DNA of 64,000 nt from DATBQN01 sp963755825 (GTDB lineage Bacteria > Acidobacteriota > Thermoanaerobaculia > Multivoradales > UBA5704). Shown here piece by piece: positions 1 through 10,341 of the stretch. The position numbers and the translations under genes are program-made. The stretch is from assembly GCA_963755825.1 (NCBI GenBank), contig CAVWLA010000003.1, positions 1,178,001-1,242,000 of the forward strand, in the 5' to 3' direction. Numbering within the stretch: the stretch's first letter is position 1; every line of letters begins with the position of its first letter. The notes under the pieces were generated by a model. It had not been told where the DNA came from, searched no databases, and was given only the letters and a program-made list of their open reading frames with translations.

Positions 1-1427
1 TCGCCGTCGACGTCGCCGGCGACGGACTGGCTGGTGCCGAAGCCCTCGCCCGCGGTCCCGCCGGTGAGCGTCAGCAGGCGATGGCCGTCTCTCCCCGAAT
101 CGACGTAGACGCGGCCGGTGCTCGGACCCCTGGCGGTGTTCGACCAGTCGGAGGAGTAGACGTCGGGGAAGCCGTCGCCATCGACGTCGCCGAGGACGGC
201 GACGAACATGCCGCCGAGGGCGTTGCCGGTGGCGTCCGACTCGATGACGAACTTGGGCTTCGTCGCCAGGCCGGCGTAGACGTAGGTGCGGCCGGTGCGC
301 CGCGGCCCGGCGGCCGGGGCGCCGACGACGAGGAGTGTGCGCGCGGGATCGGAAGCGTCGGCGTAGCCGGCGACGGCGCTGCCGAAGCCGTCGCCGGCGC
401 GCTCGCCGGTGAGGGTCAGGAGCAGGTGCCCATCCTTTCCCGAGTAGACGTAGGCGCGCCCGGCCCCGGCGCCGCCGGCGCTGTTGGTGGGCGCCCCGAC
501 GATGACGTCCGCGCGGCCGTCGCCATCGACGTCGCCGGCGGTCGCGGTGTGGCGGCCGAAGGTGTCGCTCTTGCTCTCGCCGGTCAGGGTGAGCAGCAGG
601 CGGCCGTCGCGGCCGGAGTAGACGTACGCCTTCCCCGCCCCCGGCGCGCCGCCGATGACGTCCGGCACGCCGTCGCCGTCGGTGTCGCCGGCGCTCTCGA
701 TGCCGGTGCCCAGCTGGTCGCCGGGATGGCCGTCGACCGACCAGAGGAGCTTGCCGGTGCGCGTCGAGTAGAGGTAGACCCTGCCGGCGCCGGCGCCGCC
801 GATGTCCTTGGTCGGCGCCGAGGTCACCACGTCCGGGATGCCGTCGCCGTCGACGTCGCCGGCGCTCCGCGCGATCCAGCCGAACTGGTCGTCCGCCGCC
901 TCGCCGTCCCACTCGCGGAGGATCTTGACGGGCTCGACGAACGGGTGCGCGAAATCTTCCGGCCGGGGGAGGAGCGCCGCGAAGCGGGGATCGCCGCGCC
1001 AGGCGGCGAGGTCGGCGTCGCGGGTCAGCGGCGTCAGGTCGATGCGGCGCGTCGCCTTCGCCCGCGCCAGCCAGGCGAACGCCTGGTCGCGGTCCTTCTT
1101 CCGCGCGTAGACGATGCCGAGGTTGTAGAGCACCTGCGGCGTGCCGGGCTGCAGCTCGAGCGCCCGGCGGAAGCCGGCGAGCGCGCGGTCGAGATCCTTC
1201 GCCTGCAGACAGGCGGCGCCCAGCGCCCGCCAGGCGGCGGCGTTCTGCGGCTCGCGAGCGGTGACGCCGTCGAGGATGCGGACCGCGCCGGCGGCGTCGC
1301 CCGCCCGCAGCCGCGCCATCGCCTCGGCGAGCCCAGGATTGGGCGGCGGCGCGGCGCCCGACGCCAGCGCGGCCACCAGGAGCCACCCCAGTCCTCGCGT
1401 CATCAGACGACCAGCCGCTCGCCGCAT
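1..1427 (-). CDS. Secreted TPR / FG-GAP repeat protein (C-terminus cut by window edge)
   Basis: The protein starts with ATG at 1427, preceded by AAGGAG eight bases upstream. It opens with a short hydrophobic export signal (GWLLVAALASG), then about three TPR helices (roughly residues 30-120), then at least five FG-GAP/integrin-alpha-like blades, each carrying a DxDGDG calcium-loop motif followed by (I/V/F)PDV and a GR(V/A)Y(L/V)Y(S) strand. One blade has lost the acidic loop. Such blades form an extracytoplasmic beta-propeller; the TPRs suggest protein binding. The reading frame is open at position 1, so the C-terminus lies outside the window. Substrate or partner cannot be told. The gene points away from the tusA-like gene and is separated from it by about 100 bases. 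Confidence 0.82.
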   Translation of the reverse strand, partial: MRRAAGRLMTRGLGWLLVAALASGAAPPPNPGLAEAMARLRAGDAAGAVRILDGVTAREPQNAAAWRALGAACLQAKDLDRALAGFRRALELQPGTPQVLYNLGIVYARKKDRDQAFAWLARAKATRRIDLTPLTRDADLAAWRGDPRFAALLPRPEDFAHPFVEPVKILREWDGEAADDQFGWIARSAGDVDGDGIPDVVTSAPTKDIGGAGAGRVYLYSTRTGKLLWSVDGHPGDQLGTGIESAGDTDGDGVPDVIGGAPGAGKAYVYSGRDGRLLLTLTGESKSDTFGRHTATAGDVDGDGRADVIVGAPTNSAGGAGAGRAYVYSGKDGHLLLTLTGERAGDGFGSAVAGYADASDPARTLLVVGAPAAGPRRTGRTYVYAGLATKPKFVIESDATGNALGGMFVAVLGDVDGDGFPDVYSSDWSNTARGPSTGRVYVDSGRDGHRLLTLTGGTAGEGFGTSQSVAGDVDG

Positions 1428-1525
1428 CGTGCCCGCTCCTTTCGCTCGATCGCGCCATCCGCCGGCGGTCGATCCGGCGTCATGGTGGCAGCGGAGAGGG
1501 GGGCGCCGCTATCGAATGCTTGCCC

Positions 1526-1807
1526 TCAGGGCTCCTCGCGGCGCGCGGCCTTGGCGTCCTTGCGGCGCGGCGGGCGATCGCCCTTCTCGACCAGGAAGAC
1601 GAGGCTGCCGTCGTCCTCGACGACGTAGCGGACGAGGCGGTGGCCGGCGCGCTCGCACCACTCGGGGACGTCGGCGAGCATCGCCGGATCGTCGCCGACG
1701 AGCTCGAGGACGTCGCCCGTCACCAGGTTCTGCATCTCGCGCACCGAGAGGAGGATCGGCAGCGGACAGAAGCACCCGGTGACGTCGAGACGGTAGGTTT
1801 CGGGCAC
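1526..1807 (-). CDS. TusA/SirA-family sulfurtransferase-like protein
   Basis: A 93-residue protein with the family signature CPLP (CPxP) near residue 13, in which the first Cys is the persulfide-carrying residue in TusA. The N-terminal beta-alpha-beta layout (YRLDVTGCFCPLPIL, then VREMQNL) matches TusA; the C-terminus carries a basic tail (RRKDAKAARRE). The start is a GTG at 1807; AGGAGG lies only three bases before it, and no ATG/TTG fits better. In the family these proteins relay sulfur for tRNA thiolation, cofactor synthesis or sulfur oxidation; no partner gene is next to it, so the role is not assigned. Confidence 0.85.
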   Translation of the reverse strand: MPETYRLDVTGCFCPLPILLSVREMQNLVTGDVLELVGDDPAMLADVPEWCERAGHRLVRYVVEDDGSLVFLVEKGDRPPRRKDAKAARREEP

Positions 1808-1894
1808 GCGCCTCCTTTCACGGGGCGGCGGACGGACGGCTCCTGCCGAAAGGTCTCCGACTCCTGCCGGAAGGGCTTCGATAGAATAGGTGCG

Positions 1895-2680
1895 ATGTCC
1901 CCCTCGCGCGACGCCCGCGTTGTAGCGCTCGCTCTCTTCGCGGCGCTCGCGGCGGCCCCCGCGGCGGCCTGGACCCCCAAGACCCAGCTCGTCATCGCCC
2001 GCGAGGCGGCGCGCCTGACGCCGCCCGACCTGGCGCGGCAGATCGCCCGCCGCGAGCGCTCCTACGAGGCGGGGGTGACGGCGCCGTTCACGGAGACCGA
2101 CGCGACGCGCCATCGCAAGAGCGAGGACGGCAGCGGCAGCCTCGACCGCGTGCTGCTGGGCGAGGTCGACGGCGCCGTCGCGGCGATCCGCGCCCACCGC
2201 CCGTTCGACGAGATCGTCCAGCGCCTGGGCACCGTCGCCCACTTCGTCGCCGACGCCAACGACCCGCTCGCCGTCTCCGCCGCCGATCCCGAGGAGTCGC
2301 GCTATTTCGTCGACTACCTGCGCTACGCAGAGAGCGCCGAGCCGCGCTTCGCGCTCGTCTTCTACGGCGTGCCGGAGCGGCTGGCGGCGGACCGCGACGT
2401 CGCGGCGCTGCTCCAGGAGACGCTGCGCCGCGGCCGCGAGCTCTACCCGCTGGTCGGCCGCGAATACCGGCGCATCGGCTACGGCTCGGGCGTCGCCGCC
2501 TTCGACGACCACTCGACCGCCTTCGGCGTCGCCTCGCTCGCCTTCAGCCACGCGGTGACCGACGTCGCCACGGTGCTGCGCTATATTTGGCTCCGCGCCG
2601 GCGGCGGCGACGGCCGCTCCGGTGTCGCCATCGACGGCCACCGGCTGCTGCTGCTGCCGCGGGCCCATCCGGCGCCCTGA
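1895..2680 (+). CDS. Exported P1-nuclease / zinc-phospholipase C fold protein
   Basis: 261 residues with a clear signal peptide ending in AAA before a Trp, so the mature protein probably begins WTPKTQ, as P1/S1 nucleases and zinc-dependent phospholipase C begin with a metal-binding Trp. Two later HxxxD motifs are seen (AHFVADANDP near residue 117, SHAVTDV near residue 225), which are the second and third metal-binding helices of the fold. The His expected at mature position 6 is Gln here, so one zinc site may be altered. ATG at 1895 has no Shine-Dalgarno; TAGAAT (1882-1887) sits seven bases before it, so the mRNA may be leaderless. The substrate is unknown. Confidence 0.65.
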   Translation: MSPSRDARVVALALFAALAAAPAAAWTPKTQLVIAREAARLTPPDLARQIARRERSYEAGVTAPFTETDATRHRKSEDGSGSLDRVLLGEVDGAVAAIRAHRPFDEIVQRLGTVAHFVADANDPLAVSAADPEESRYFVDYLRYAESAEPRFALVFYGVPERLAADRDVAALLQETLRRGRELYPLVGREYRRIGYGSGVAAFDDHSTAFGVASLAFSHAVTDVATVLRYIWLRAGGGDGRSGVAIDGHRLLLLPRAHPAP

Positions 2681-2759
2681 AGCCGGCCGCTCGCGAGACC
2701 TGAATCGTCACCGTGGGGCCAGCCGCCCCGCCCGAGCCCATCTCCCAGGAGGCTTCGCC

Positions 2760-4331
<1,572 letters not shown>

Positions 4332-4345
4332 TGGAGGACCCGACC

Positions 4346-5065
4346 ATGCGCCGATCCCCCACCCGACTCCTCTTCGCGACCCTCGGCACGATGAGCCTGA
4401 TGACCCTGAGCGGCATGCTCGGGATCGCCAGCCCGGCGCACGCGCAGGCGGCCAGCCCCCAGGGCGGCCCGCAGAGGCCCGCGGCCGCCGCGCCCGACCC
4501 CTGGTCGGTGCTCCAGGGGGTGCGGCAGAGCCTGGTCTCGGCTGGGCCTACCGGCGCCGACTTCAGCCAGGTCTATGTCCCCACCGGCTTCACCTCGGGG
4601 GAGACGGAGACCGGCGGGCTGTCGCTCGACCTCCCCGACTGCCTGCGCTGGGACTACCAGAACCCCTATCCGAAGAGCTTCCTCCTCTGCGGCGGCATGG
4701 TCCACTTCTGGAACCCGGAGGACAAGAGCGGCCGCCGCTACCCCATCGACCGCCACAACGAGCCCGGGCTCGACCTGTTGCTGCTCGGCGTCGAGGATTT
4801 GAAGGGGCGCTACCGGGCGAGCAGCCGGGCGCTCGACGGCGGCCAGCTCGAGGTGTCGCTGGTCCCCAAGGAGGGGAAGCCGGCGGCGAAGAGCGACGCT
4901 CTCGCCGACGCCAGCTTCGTCGTCGACCCGGCGACCGAGCGCCTGGTCGAGGTCTCGTACCACGACCGCGAGGGCAACCTCACCCGCTTCCAGATCAAGG
5001 CCTACCACGGCCTGCCGCGCTCCGGCCAGTTCTCGCCGCCGGCCGGCATCCGCTGGGAGGAGTGA
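4346..5065 (+). CDS. LolA-like outer-membrane lipoprotein carrier protein
   Basis: 239 residues with an N-terminal signal peptide ending in AHA. The core resembles the LolA/LolB fold: a strand pair with LRWDY, then a buried region and a C-terminal part with SYHDREGN and TRFQI typical of the LolA curved sheet. LolA carries lipoproteins across the periplasm. It is longer than E. coli LolA (about 200 residues) and has a Pro/Ala-rich linker after the signal peptide. ATG 4346 was chosen because GGAGG lies eight bases upstream; an earlier ATG at 4331 overlaps the purH stop. Family assignment is from pattern, not from a search. Confidence 0.7.
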   Translation: MRRSPTRLLFATLGTMSLMTLSGMLGIASPAHAQAASPQGGPQRPAAAAPDPWSVLQGVRQSLVSAGPTGADFSQVYVPTGFTSGETETGGLSLDLPDCLRWDYQNPYPKSFLLCGGMVHFWNPEDKSGRRYPIDRHNEPGLDLLLLGVEDLKGRYRASSRALDGGQLEVSLVPKEGKPAAKSDALADASFVVDPATERLVEVSYHDREGNLTRFQIKAYHGLPRSGQFSPPAGIRWEE

Positions 5066-5127
5066 GGGCGCCCGCCGCAGCGCTCGCTTCGGTGAGCGCG
5101 AAGCCCTGGCGGGTGTGGGGCTTGCGA

Positions 5128-5156
5128 TTGGGGGGCGGAGGGCCTTTCCGTATAAT
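5128..5156 (+). promoter_or_regulatory. Sigma70-type promoter of yajQ
   Basis: A perfect TATAAT (5151-5156) lies 17 bases after TTGGGG (5128-5133). Transcription should start near 5163, about 15 bases before the yajQ ATG, giving a very short leader. Confidence 0.7.
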
Positions 5157-5177
5157 GGCCCTGCCCGAGAGAGCCGC

Positions 5178-5675
5178 ATGGCCAACGAGAACTCCTTCGA
5201 CATCGTCTCCACCGTCGACCTCCAGGAGGTCCGCAACGCCGTCTCCCAGGCGGCGAAGGAGATCGTCACCCGCTACGACCTGAAGAAGGCCGCGGCGGAG
5301 CTCGAGCTCGAAGGCGAGGAGATCGTCGCCAGCGCCGCCGACGAGTTCTCGCTCGGCCAGGCGCTCGAGGTGCTCAAGGGGAAGCTGGTGAAGCGCAGCG
5401 TGAACCTGAAGTCGCTGCGCTACGGCAAGCTCGAGCCGGCGAGCGGCGGCCGGGCGCGGCAGCGGATCACCCTGCAGCAGGGGATCCCGATCGAGACCGC
5501 CAAGAAGGTGGTGGCCGAGATCAAGGCGAAGAAGCTCAAGGTGCAGGCGGCCATCCAGGGCGACACCGTGCGCGTCTCCGGCAAGAACCGCGACGATCTG
5601 CAGGGTGTCATCGCGATGCTGAAGCAGCTCGATCTCGACGTGCCGCTCACCTTCACCAACTACCGCTCGACGTGA
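5178..5675 (+). CDS. yajQ: YajQ-family (cyclic di-GMP-binding) protein
   Basis: 165 residues, matching the family's usual 160-165. The two swapped alpha-beta domains are recognisable: the N-terminal NSFDIVSTVDLQEVRNAV strand-helix and the C-terminal SGKNRDDLQ and LTFTNYR ending. Members of this family bind nucleic acids or cyclic di-GMP; some act as effectors in Xanthomonas. The window also encodes a GGDEF protein (37021), but no direct link is shown. The start ATG follows a strong promoter; the only SD-like sequence is the purine-rich GAGAGAG. The stop overlaps the next gene's GTG start (GTGA). Confidence 0.93.
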   Translation: MANENSFDIVSTVDLQEVRNAVSQAAKEIVTRYDLKKAAAELELEGEEIVASAADEFSLGQALEVLKGKLVKRSVNLKSLRYGKLEPASGGRARQRITLQQGIPIETAKKVVAEIKAKKLKVQAAIQGDTVRVSGKNRDDLQGVIAMLKQLDLDVPLTFTNYRST

Positions 5676-6391
5676 ACGCCGCCGCTCACACCGCCCGCCG
5701 AGCCCGCGCCCTCTCCGCCGGTTCCAGGAGCCTCCGCCGCTCGGCCGCGCTCGCCGCGCTCGCCCTGCTGCCGGCCCTCGCGGCGCCCGCCGGGATCGCC
5801 TCCGCCGCGGACGGCACGGCGCATCTCTCCGGCGAGGTCGCCGACGCCCGCGGCCATCCGCTCGCCGGCCTCACCGTCACCCTCACCGCCTCGCGCACCT
5901 ACTTCAGCCTGCGCCGGATGCGCAGCGCCGAGGCGAGCCCGCGGACGATCTTGACGACCACCGACGAGCGCGGCCGCTATGCTCTCGACTGGCCCTGGGA
6001 CGACCACTACAACACCTTCGAGCTCGCCGTCGGCATCGCCGCTCCCGCCGCGCGGCCGGCGGAGGGAGCCGCCCCGGCATCGGGCGCTCCGGTCGAGGTG
6101 CTGACGCGGGAGGACATCTCGCAGCGCATGGCGACCGGCCCGGTCGTCGCCTCGATCACCCTCGAGAACGGCGAGTACGTCGAGAAGGTGCGCCGCTTCG
6201 TCGCCACGCTCGAGAGCGACGACGAGCGCCGCGTCTACGGCACGATGGGCCATCCGGACGAGGTGAAGAGCGTCCGCTACCCGGATCACGCAGAGGTCTC
6301 CTGGTGGTACTTCGAGAGCGGCAAGGTCTACCGCTTCGAGGGCGGCAGGCTGGCGCAGGTGGTCCCCTTCGACCCGGTGAAGCCGTTTTGA
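5672..6391 (+). CDS. Exported carboxypeptidase-regulatory-like domain protein
   Basis: 239 residues. The start GTG at 5672 overlaps the yajQ stop, so translation is probably coupled. A long Arg-rich n-region and hydrophobic stretch (residues 24-46) form an export signal. A carboxypeptidase regulatory-like / transthyretin-like beta-sandwich follows (HLSGEVADARGHPLAGLTV, then TDERGRYAL). The C-terminal third (GEYVEKVRRF, then WWYFESGKVYRFEGGRL) is unlike that domain and resembles small periplasmic lipoprotein folds. No enzyme motif is seen; function unknown. Confidence 0.7.
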   Translation: MNAAAHTARRARALSAGSRSLRRSAALAALALLPALAAPAGIASAADGTAHLSGEVADARGHPLAGLTVTLTASRTYFSLRRMRSAEASPRTILTTTDERGRYALDWPWDDHYNTFELAVGIAAPAARPAEGAAPASGAPVEVLTREDISQRMATGPVVASITLENGEYVEKVRRFVATLESDDERRVYGTMGHPDEVKSVRYPDHAEVSWWYFESGKVYRFEGGRLAQVVPFDPVKPF

Positions 6392-6443
6392 GCCCGCCGC
6401 CGACCTTCCGAGACCACTCGAGCGCCCATCCGCGAGCCGCCAC

Positions 6444-7457
6444 TTGACCCCGAACCCGCGCACGGCCATCCCCGCGCCCCCGCTCACCGCGGGCCGCTTC
6501 CTCGACCTCGTCGCCGACAAGCTCGCCGCGACGGAGGCGGTCTTCCACCGCCACCTCGACTCCGACGTGCCGTTCATCCACAAGGCGGGGGTCTACATCG
6601 CGCAGGGGGGCGGCAAGCGCGTGCGCCCGGCGCTCCTCCTCCTCGCCGCGCGGCTCCTCGGCCACGATGGCGACGAGGAGGTCACCTACGCCGCGGTCGT
6701 CGAGTTCATCCACACCGCGACGCTCATCCACGACGACATCATCGACCACGCCCGCCTGCGCCGCGGCCAGGCGACGCTCAACCACCTGTGGGGCAACAAC
6801 CTCACGGTGCTCTTGGGCGACTGGATCTACACCACGGCGATGCAGATGGCGCTCTCCCACGGCCAGCTCGAGGTGGTGCAGCTGCTCTGCTCGGCGACGC
6901 TGCGCATGACCGAGGGCGAGCTCCTCGCCTACGAGCGCCTGGGGGCGCCGGACCTGCCGGTCGAGGAGTATTTCGAGATCATCGACCGCAAGACGGCGCA
7001 CCTCTTCGCCGCCGCCTGCTCGATCCCGGCGCTCATCCGGCCGCAGCGGCCGGAGGCCGGCCAGGTGCTCCACCGCTACGGCCGCGCCCTCGGCACCTGC
7101 TTCCAGCTCGTCGACGACCTCCTCGACTTCACCGCCCGCGAGGCCGAGCTCGGCAAGCCGGTGCTCTCGGACTTGAAGGAGGGCAAGCTCACCCTCCCCC
7201 TCCTCCTCCTCCTCCCCCGTGTCGACGCGGCCCGCCGGAGGCTGGTCGAGACGGTGCTCGAGGACCGCGGCTTCGCCCGCGTCGCGCCGGAGGAGATCCT
7301 CGAGCTGGTGCGCGTCGAGGGGACGATCGAAGAGGTCTCGGCGCTCGCCGAGACCTACGCCGCCAAGGCCAAGCAGGAGCTAGAGGTCTTTCCGCCCGGA
7401 GACGCGCGCGAGGCGCTGGAGTTCGCGCCAGACTTCGTCCTGCACCGGCGCACGTAG
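6444..7457 (+). CDS. Trans-polyprenyl diphosphate synthase (octaprenyl/heptaprenyl type)
   Basis: 337 residues with both Asp-rich motifs of head-to-tail prenyl synthases: DDIID near residue 97 and DDLLD near residue 224, plus GGKRVRP and a KTAHLF helix. The enzyme extends allylic diphosphates with isopentenyl diphosphate; in a futalosine-pathway organism the likely use is the menaquinone side chain. The start is TTG 6444, with no good SD. The last 78 bases overlap the 3' end of the opposite-strand gene at 7380; the overlapped tail (FPPGDAREAL) still looks like the family C-terminus, so the overlap seems real. Confidence 0.92.
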   Translation: MTPNPRTAIPAPPLTAGRFLDLVADKLAATEAVFHRHLDSDVPFIHKAGVYIAQGGGKRVRPALLLLAARLLGHDGDEEVTYAAVVEFIHTATLIHDDIIDHARLRRGQATLNHLWGNNLTVLLGDWIYTTAMQMALSHGQLEVVQLLCSATLRMTEGELLAYERLGAPDLPVEEYFEIIDRKTAHLFAAACSIPALIRPQRPEAGQVLHRYGRALGTCFQLVDDLLDFTAREAELGKPVLSDLKEGKLTLPLLLLLPRVDAARRRLVETVLEDRGFARVAPEEILELVRVEGTIEEVSALAETYAAKAKQELEVFPPGDAREALEFAPDFVLHRRT

Positions 7458-8540
7458 CATCTCGCGCCACACCTCGTCCTCGAGCGGCGTCTTCTCCGCC
7501 GGCGGGGCGAGCCCCAGCAACCCCCTGGTCACAACGCTCTTGGCGAACGCCGCCGCCAGCGGCACCCCGGCCGCCGGCTCGAGGCGCGCCGCCGCGACCT
7601 CGAGGTCGCCGGCGAGAAGAAGGCGGTGCACGGAGCGCGGCTGCACGTCGCGCCAGGTGGGAGCGCCGGGCGCCACGACGACGGCGAGCGGCGGCGCCCC
7701 CGGCACCGGCGGATCGGCGTAGAGGAGCCCGAGCTGGCGCCTGCGGCGCGGCGCGATCTCGAGCGTCAGGTAGCCCGCGGGACAGCCGGCGGGCAGGCTC
7801 CCGAAATCGAGCCGGACCATGCCGCGGCCGAGCCCCGGCCCGCTGCGCACGACGGTGGCGGCGGCAGCTCGATCGGAGCCTTCCACCGGCAGGCCGCCGG
7901 CGGCGAAGAGCGGTCGACGGACCGCCGCGCGCGGCGCCCCCCAGCGCCCGACCGGCGGTCTCGACCAGGAGTCGGCGCGCTCGTCCTCGCTCGCCGCCGG
8001 CCCGTCGAGCGGCAGCCAGCCGCGCACCAGGCCGGGCCGGTGGCGGCGGACGATCCGCCAGTCGCGGTCGGTCTTCGCGAGGGTCCGCCCGGCGCCGTCG
8101 GTGAGGAGGGCGAGGAAGCCGCCGGCGCCGCGGCCGCTGCGCAGCTCGGCGACCAGCCGGTTGGAGCCGGCGCGGAGGAGCGGCGCGACGTCGTAGGTAT
8201 CGAGCGCCGGCGGCGTGCCGGCGCCGGCGCTGCCGGCGCCGCCCGAGCCGACCCGCCGGCCGTTGAGGAAGAGGACGTACTCCTCGTCGGCCGCCGCCGC
8301 CAGCCGCGCCGCGGCGGGAGGCGCCGCGAGCTCGACGTCGCGCGCGGCGTAGAAGGCGAGCGGCTCGACGGTGCGGCCGAGCGGCGCCCAGATCCACTCG
8401 GCGGCACCGGTGGGTGCGGCGACGGCGCCGCGCTCGGCGCGCCACGCCCGCACGCCGAGCGCCGCGGCGAGCGCCACGGCGAAGAGCGCCAGCGTGGCGC
8501 GGGCGCGGCGGCCGGGCGGTCCCGAGAGCGGTCGAGGCAC
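7380..8540 (-). CDS. Membrane-anchored protein with rhamnosidase-N-like jelly-roll domains
   Basis: 386 residues. One N-terminal transmembrane helix (ATLALFAVALAAALGV) is followed by a beta-sandwich reminiscent of the N-terminal carbohydrate-binding domain of alpha-L-rhamnosidases: a hypervariable strand, FLNGRRVG, then YDVAPLLRAGSNRL and LTDG...W. No catalytic domain follows. The GTG start at 8540 lies nine bases after a TATAGT box (8555-8550), with no SD, so a leaderless start is likely. The 3' end overlaps the prenyl synthase gene by 78 bases. Ligand binding is inference from the fold. Confidence 0.62.
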   Translation of the reverse strand: MPRPLSGPPGRRARATLALFAVALAAALGVRAWRAERGAVAAPTGAAEWIWAPLGRTVEPLAFYAARDVELAAPPAAARLAAAADEEYVLFLNGRRVGSGGAGSAGAGTPPALDTYDVAPLLRAGSNRLVAELRSGRGAGGFLALLTDGAGRTLAKTDRDWRIVRRHRPGLVRGWLPLDGPAASEDERADSWSRPPVGRWGAPRAAVRRPLFAAGGLPVEGSDRAAAATVVRSGPGLGRGMVRLDFGSLPAGCPAGYLTLEIAPRRRRQLGLLYADPPVPGAPPLAVVVAPGAPTWRDVQPRSVHRLLLAGDLEVAAARLEPAAGVPLAAAFAKSVVTRGLLGLAPPAEKTPLEDEVWREMLRAPVQDEVWRELQRLARVSGRKDL

Positions 8541-8567
8541 GGCCGGGACACTATACCGAGGCAGTCG

Positions 8568-10247
8568 TCAGCGGCCCGGAGGCCGCGTGGCGGCTTCCCG
8601 CTCGCGATCCCGCTCGCGTTGCTTCTGCTCCCGCTCCTGGGCCTTGGTGCGCGGCGGCGGCGCGACGGGGAGGGGCTTGCGCGGCAGCGGCTCGGCGCGC
8701 ATCGCCGCGTCGTAGACGAAGGAGGCCATCACCACCGCCGCCTCTTCGAGGTCCTTCGTCCGCGCGTGGTCGTAGACGTCCAAGTTGGTGTGGTGGGTGC
8801 CGTTGAAGTAGTCGAGCTCGTCCTGGATGAACTGGAAGCCGGGGAGGCCGGCGCGGTCGAAGGGGACGTGGTCGGTCGAGCCGGTGTCGCGGAGCGTCAC
8901 GGTGTCGGCGCCGAGGTCTTTGAGCGGCTCCAACCAGGCCTCGAAGATCGGCTTCACGGCGGCGTTGCTCTGCGCGTAGATGCCGCGCACCTTGCCGCTG
9001 CCGTTGTCGAGGTTGAAGTAGGCGGCGAGCGTGCGGTGCTCGGGGTGGAGCTGGAGCGGCCAGGTGTCCTGGCGGAGGCCCTCGGGGAGCGCCTTCTGCG
9101 CCGGGTCGGTGGGCTCGGGGCGGCTGGCGAAGTGATCGCGCACATAGGCGTAGGAGCCGAGGAGCCCCTCCTCCTCGCCGGTCCACAGGGCGACGCGGAT
9201 CGTCCGCCGCGGCTTCACCCCCAGGGTCTCGAGGATGCGGGCCGCCTCCATCGCCACCGCGCAGCCGACGCCGTTGTCGGTGGCGCCGGTGCCGGCGTGC
9301 CAGGAGTCGAGATGGGCGCCGAGCATCACCACCTCGCCGCGGCGGTCGCCGCCGGGGATCTCGGCGATGGTGTTCCACGCCTTGGTGGCGCCGTCGCGGA
9401 AGCCGGCGGCGATGTCGAGCTCGACCTCGGTCGGGCGGCCGTCCTCGGCCAGCCGCGCCAGCGTGTCGTAGCCCTCGCTCGCCATCGTGACGCCGGGGAC
9501 GCCGATCTCGGCGCCGGCCTCGAAGGAGCCGCGCGAGGTGACGCGGACGATGCCGTTCTCGCGCGGCGACAGCGAGATCGTGGCGAGCGCCTTCTCGGCG
9601 ACGAGGAACTCCGCCAGCGCCTTCGCCATCTGCCGGCGCTTGAGCGCGCGGGCGCGGTAGTCGCCGCGGTCGGAGGGCGCCTCGTAGCGCTCCAGCTCGT
9701 CGAGCCCGGCGCGGTCGTAGCGCTTGAAGTCGGCCCCCGCCGGCTCCTTGCTCTCGAAGGGCTCGTCGAGGAGGAGGACCTTGCCGGCGAGCTTCCCCTT
9801 GTACTGCTCGAAGTCCTTCTCGGACTCGATCTTCACCCGCATCACCGAGCCGCGGACGGCGCCCTGGGTGCCCGGCGTCCACGCCTCGGGGACGGCGTAG
9901 AGCGGCCCCGAGCGCGGCGCCACCAGGCGCACGTAGGCATGCTCCCAGGTCCAGCCGCGGCCGAAGCTGAAGGGCTCGAGATGGGCGTTGACGAGGCCCC
10001 AGCGCGCCATCTCGGCGCGCGTCCATTCGTTGGCCGCCTCGGCCGCCGGCGAGCCGGTGAGGCGCGGGCCGATGACGTCGGTGAGCTCGAAGAGGGTGTC
10101 CATGACGTGGGGGTGCTGGAGCCCCTCGGCGCGGATCCTGGTCATCATGTCGAGGTCGACCCGCTCGTCGGGCGCCGGCGCGGCACCGGCGGCGAGCGGC
10201 AGGGCGAGAGCGAGCAGCGGGAAGACGGGCAGCAGCCTGCGCATCAT
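8568..10247 (-). CDS. Exported M28-family zinc aminopeptidase
   Basis: 559 residues: signal peptide (ending near AAGAAPAP), an inserted PA-like domain (about 110-270, often present in M28), then the metallopeptidase core. The core has HLDSWHAGTGATDNG near residues 307-321 (metal His and Asp), EEEGLLGS with the general-base Glu, and a later DHVPFD. The C-terminus is a charged tail (REQKQRERDRERE). ATG 10247 is chosen because GGAG lies six bases upstream; a second ATG follows immediately. The protein likely trims peptides in the periplasm or outside the cell. It is divergent from kdsB. Confidence 0.92.
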   Translation of the reverse strand: MMRRLLPVFPLLALALPLAAGAAPAPDERVDLDMMTRIRAEGLQHPHVMDTLFELTDVIGPRLTGSPAAEAANEWTRAEMARWGLVNAHLEPFSFGRGWTWEHAYVRLVAPRSGPLYAVPEAWTPGTQGAVRGSVMRVKIESEKDFEQYKGKLAGKVLLLDEPFESKEPAGADFKRYDRAGLDELERYEAPSDRGDYRARALKRRQMAKALAEFLVAEKALATISLSPRENGIVRVTSRGSFEAGAEIGVPGVTMASEGYDTLARLAEDGRPTEVELDIAAGFRDGATKAWNTIAEIPGGDRRGEVVMLGAHLDSWHAGTGATDNGVGCAVAMEAARILETLGVKPRRTIRVALWTGEEEGLLGSYAYVRDHFASRPEPTDPAQKALPEGLRQDTWPLQLHPEHRTLAAYFNLDNGSGKVRGIYAQSNAAVKPIFEAWLEPLKDLGADTVTLRDTGSTDHVPFDRAGLPGFQFIQDELDYFNGTHHTNLDVYDHARTKDLEEAAVVMASFVYDAAMRAEPLPRKPLPVAPPPRTKAQEREQKQRERDREREAATRPPGR

Positions 10248-10285
10248 CGTCGTCTCCAGGTTGGGGTTTGATCGGTCCGCCCGGC

Positions 10286-10294
10286 AATCTAGCA
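10286..10294 (-). promoter_or_regulatory. Extended -10 promoter of the M28 peptidase gene
   Basis: TGC followed by TAGATT on the minus strand forms an extended -10 box. It gives a leader of about 30-35 bases that includes the GGAG site. It is back to back with the kdsB promoter. Confidence 0.5.
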
Positions 10295-10306
10295 CCTCGG
10301 AGCCGG

Positions 10307-10336
10307 TTGACACCCTCCCGTCCGCCGCTCTACATT
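10307..10336 (+). promoter_or_regulatory. Promoter of the Kdo cluster (kdsB)
   Basis: A consensus TTGACA (10307-10312) and TACATT (10331-10336) are 18 bases apart. Transcription should start near 10342-10344, essentially at the first possible kdsB start codon (GTG 10342). Confidence 0.65.
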
Positions 10337-10341
10337 AGGAC

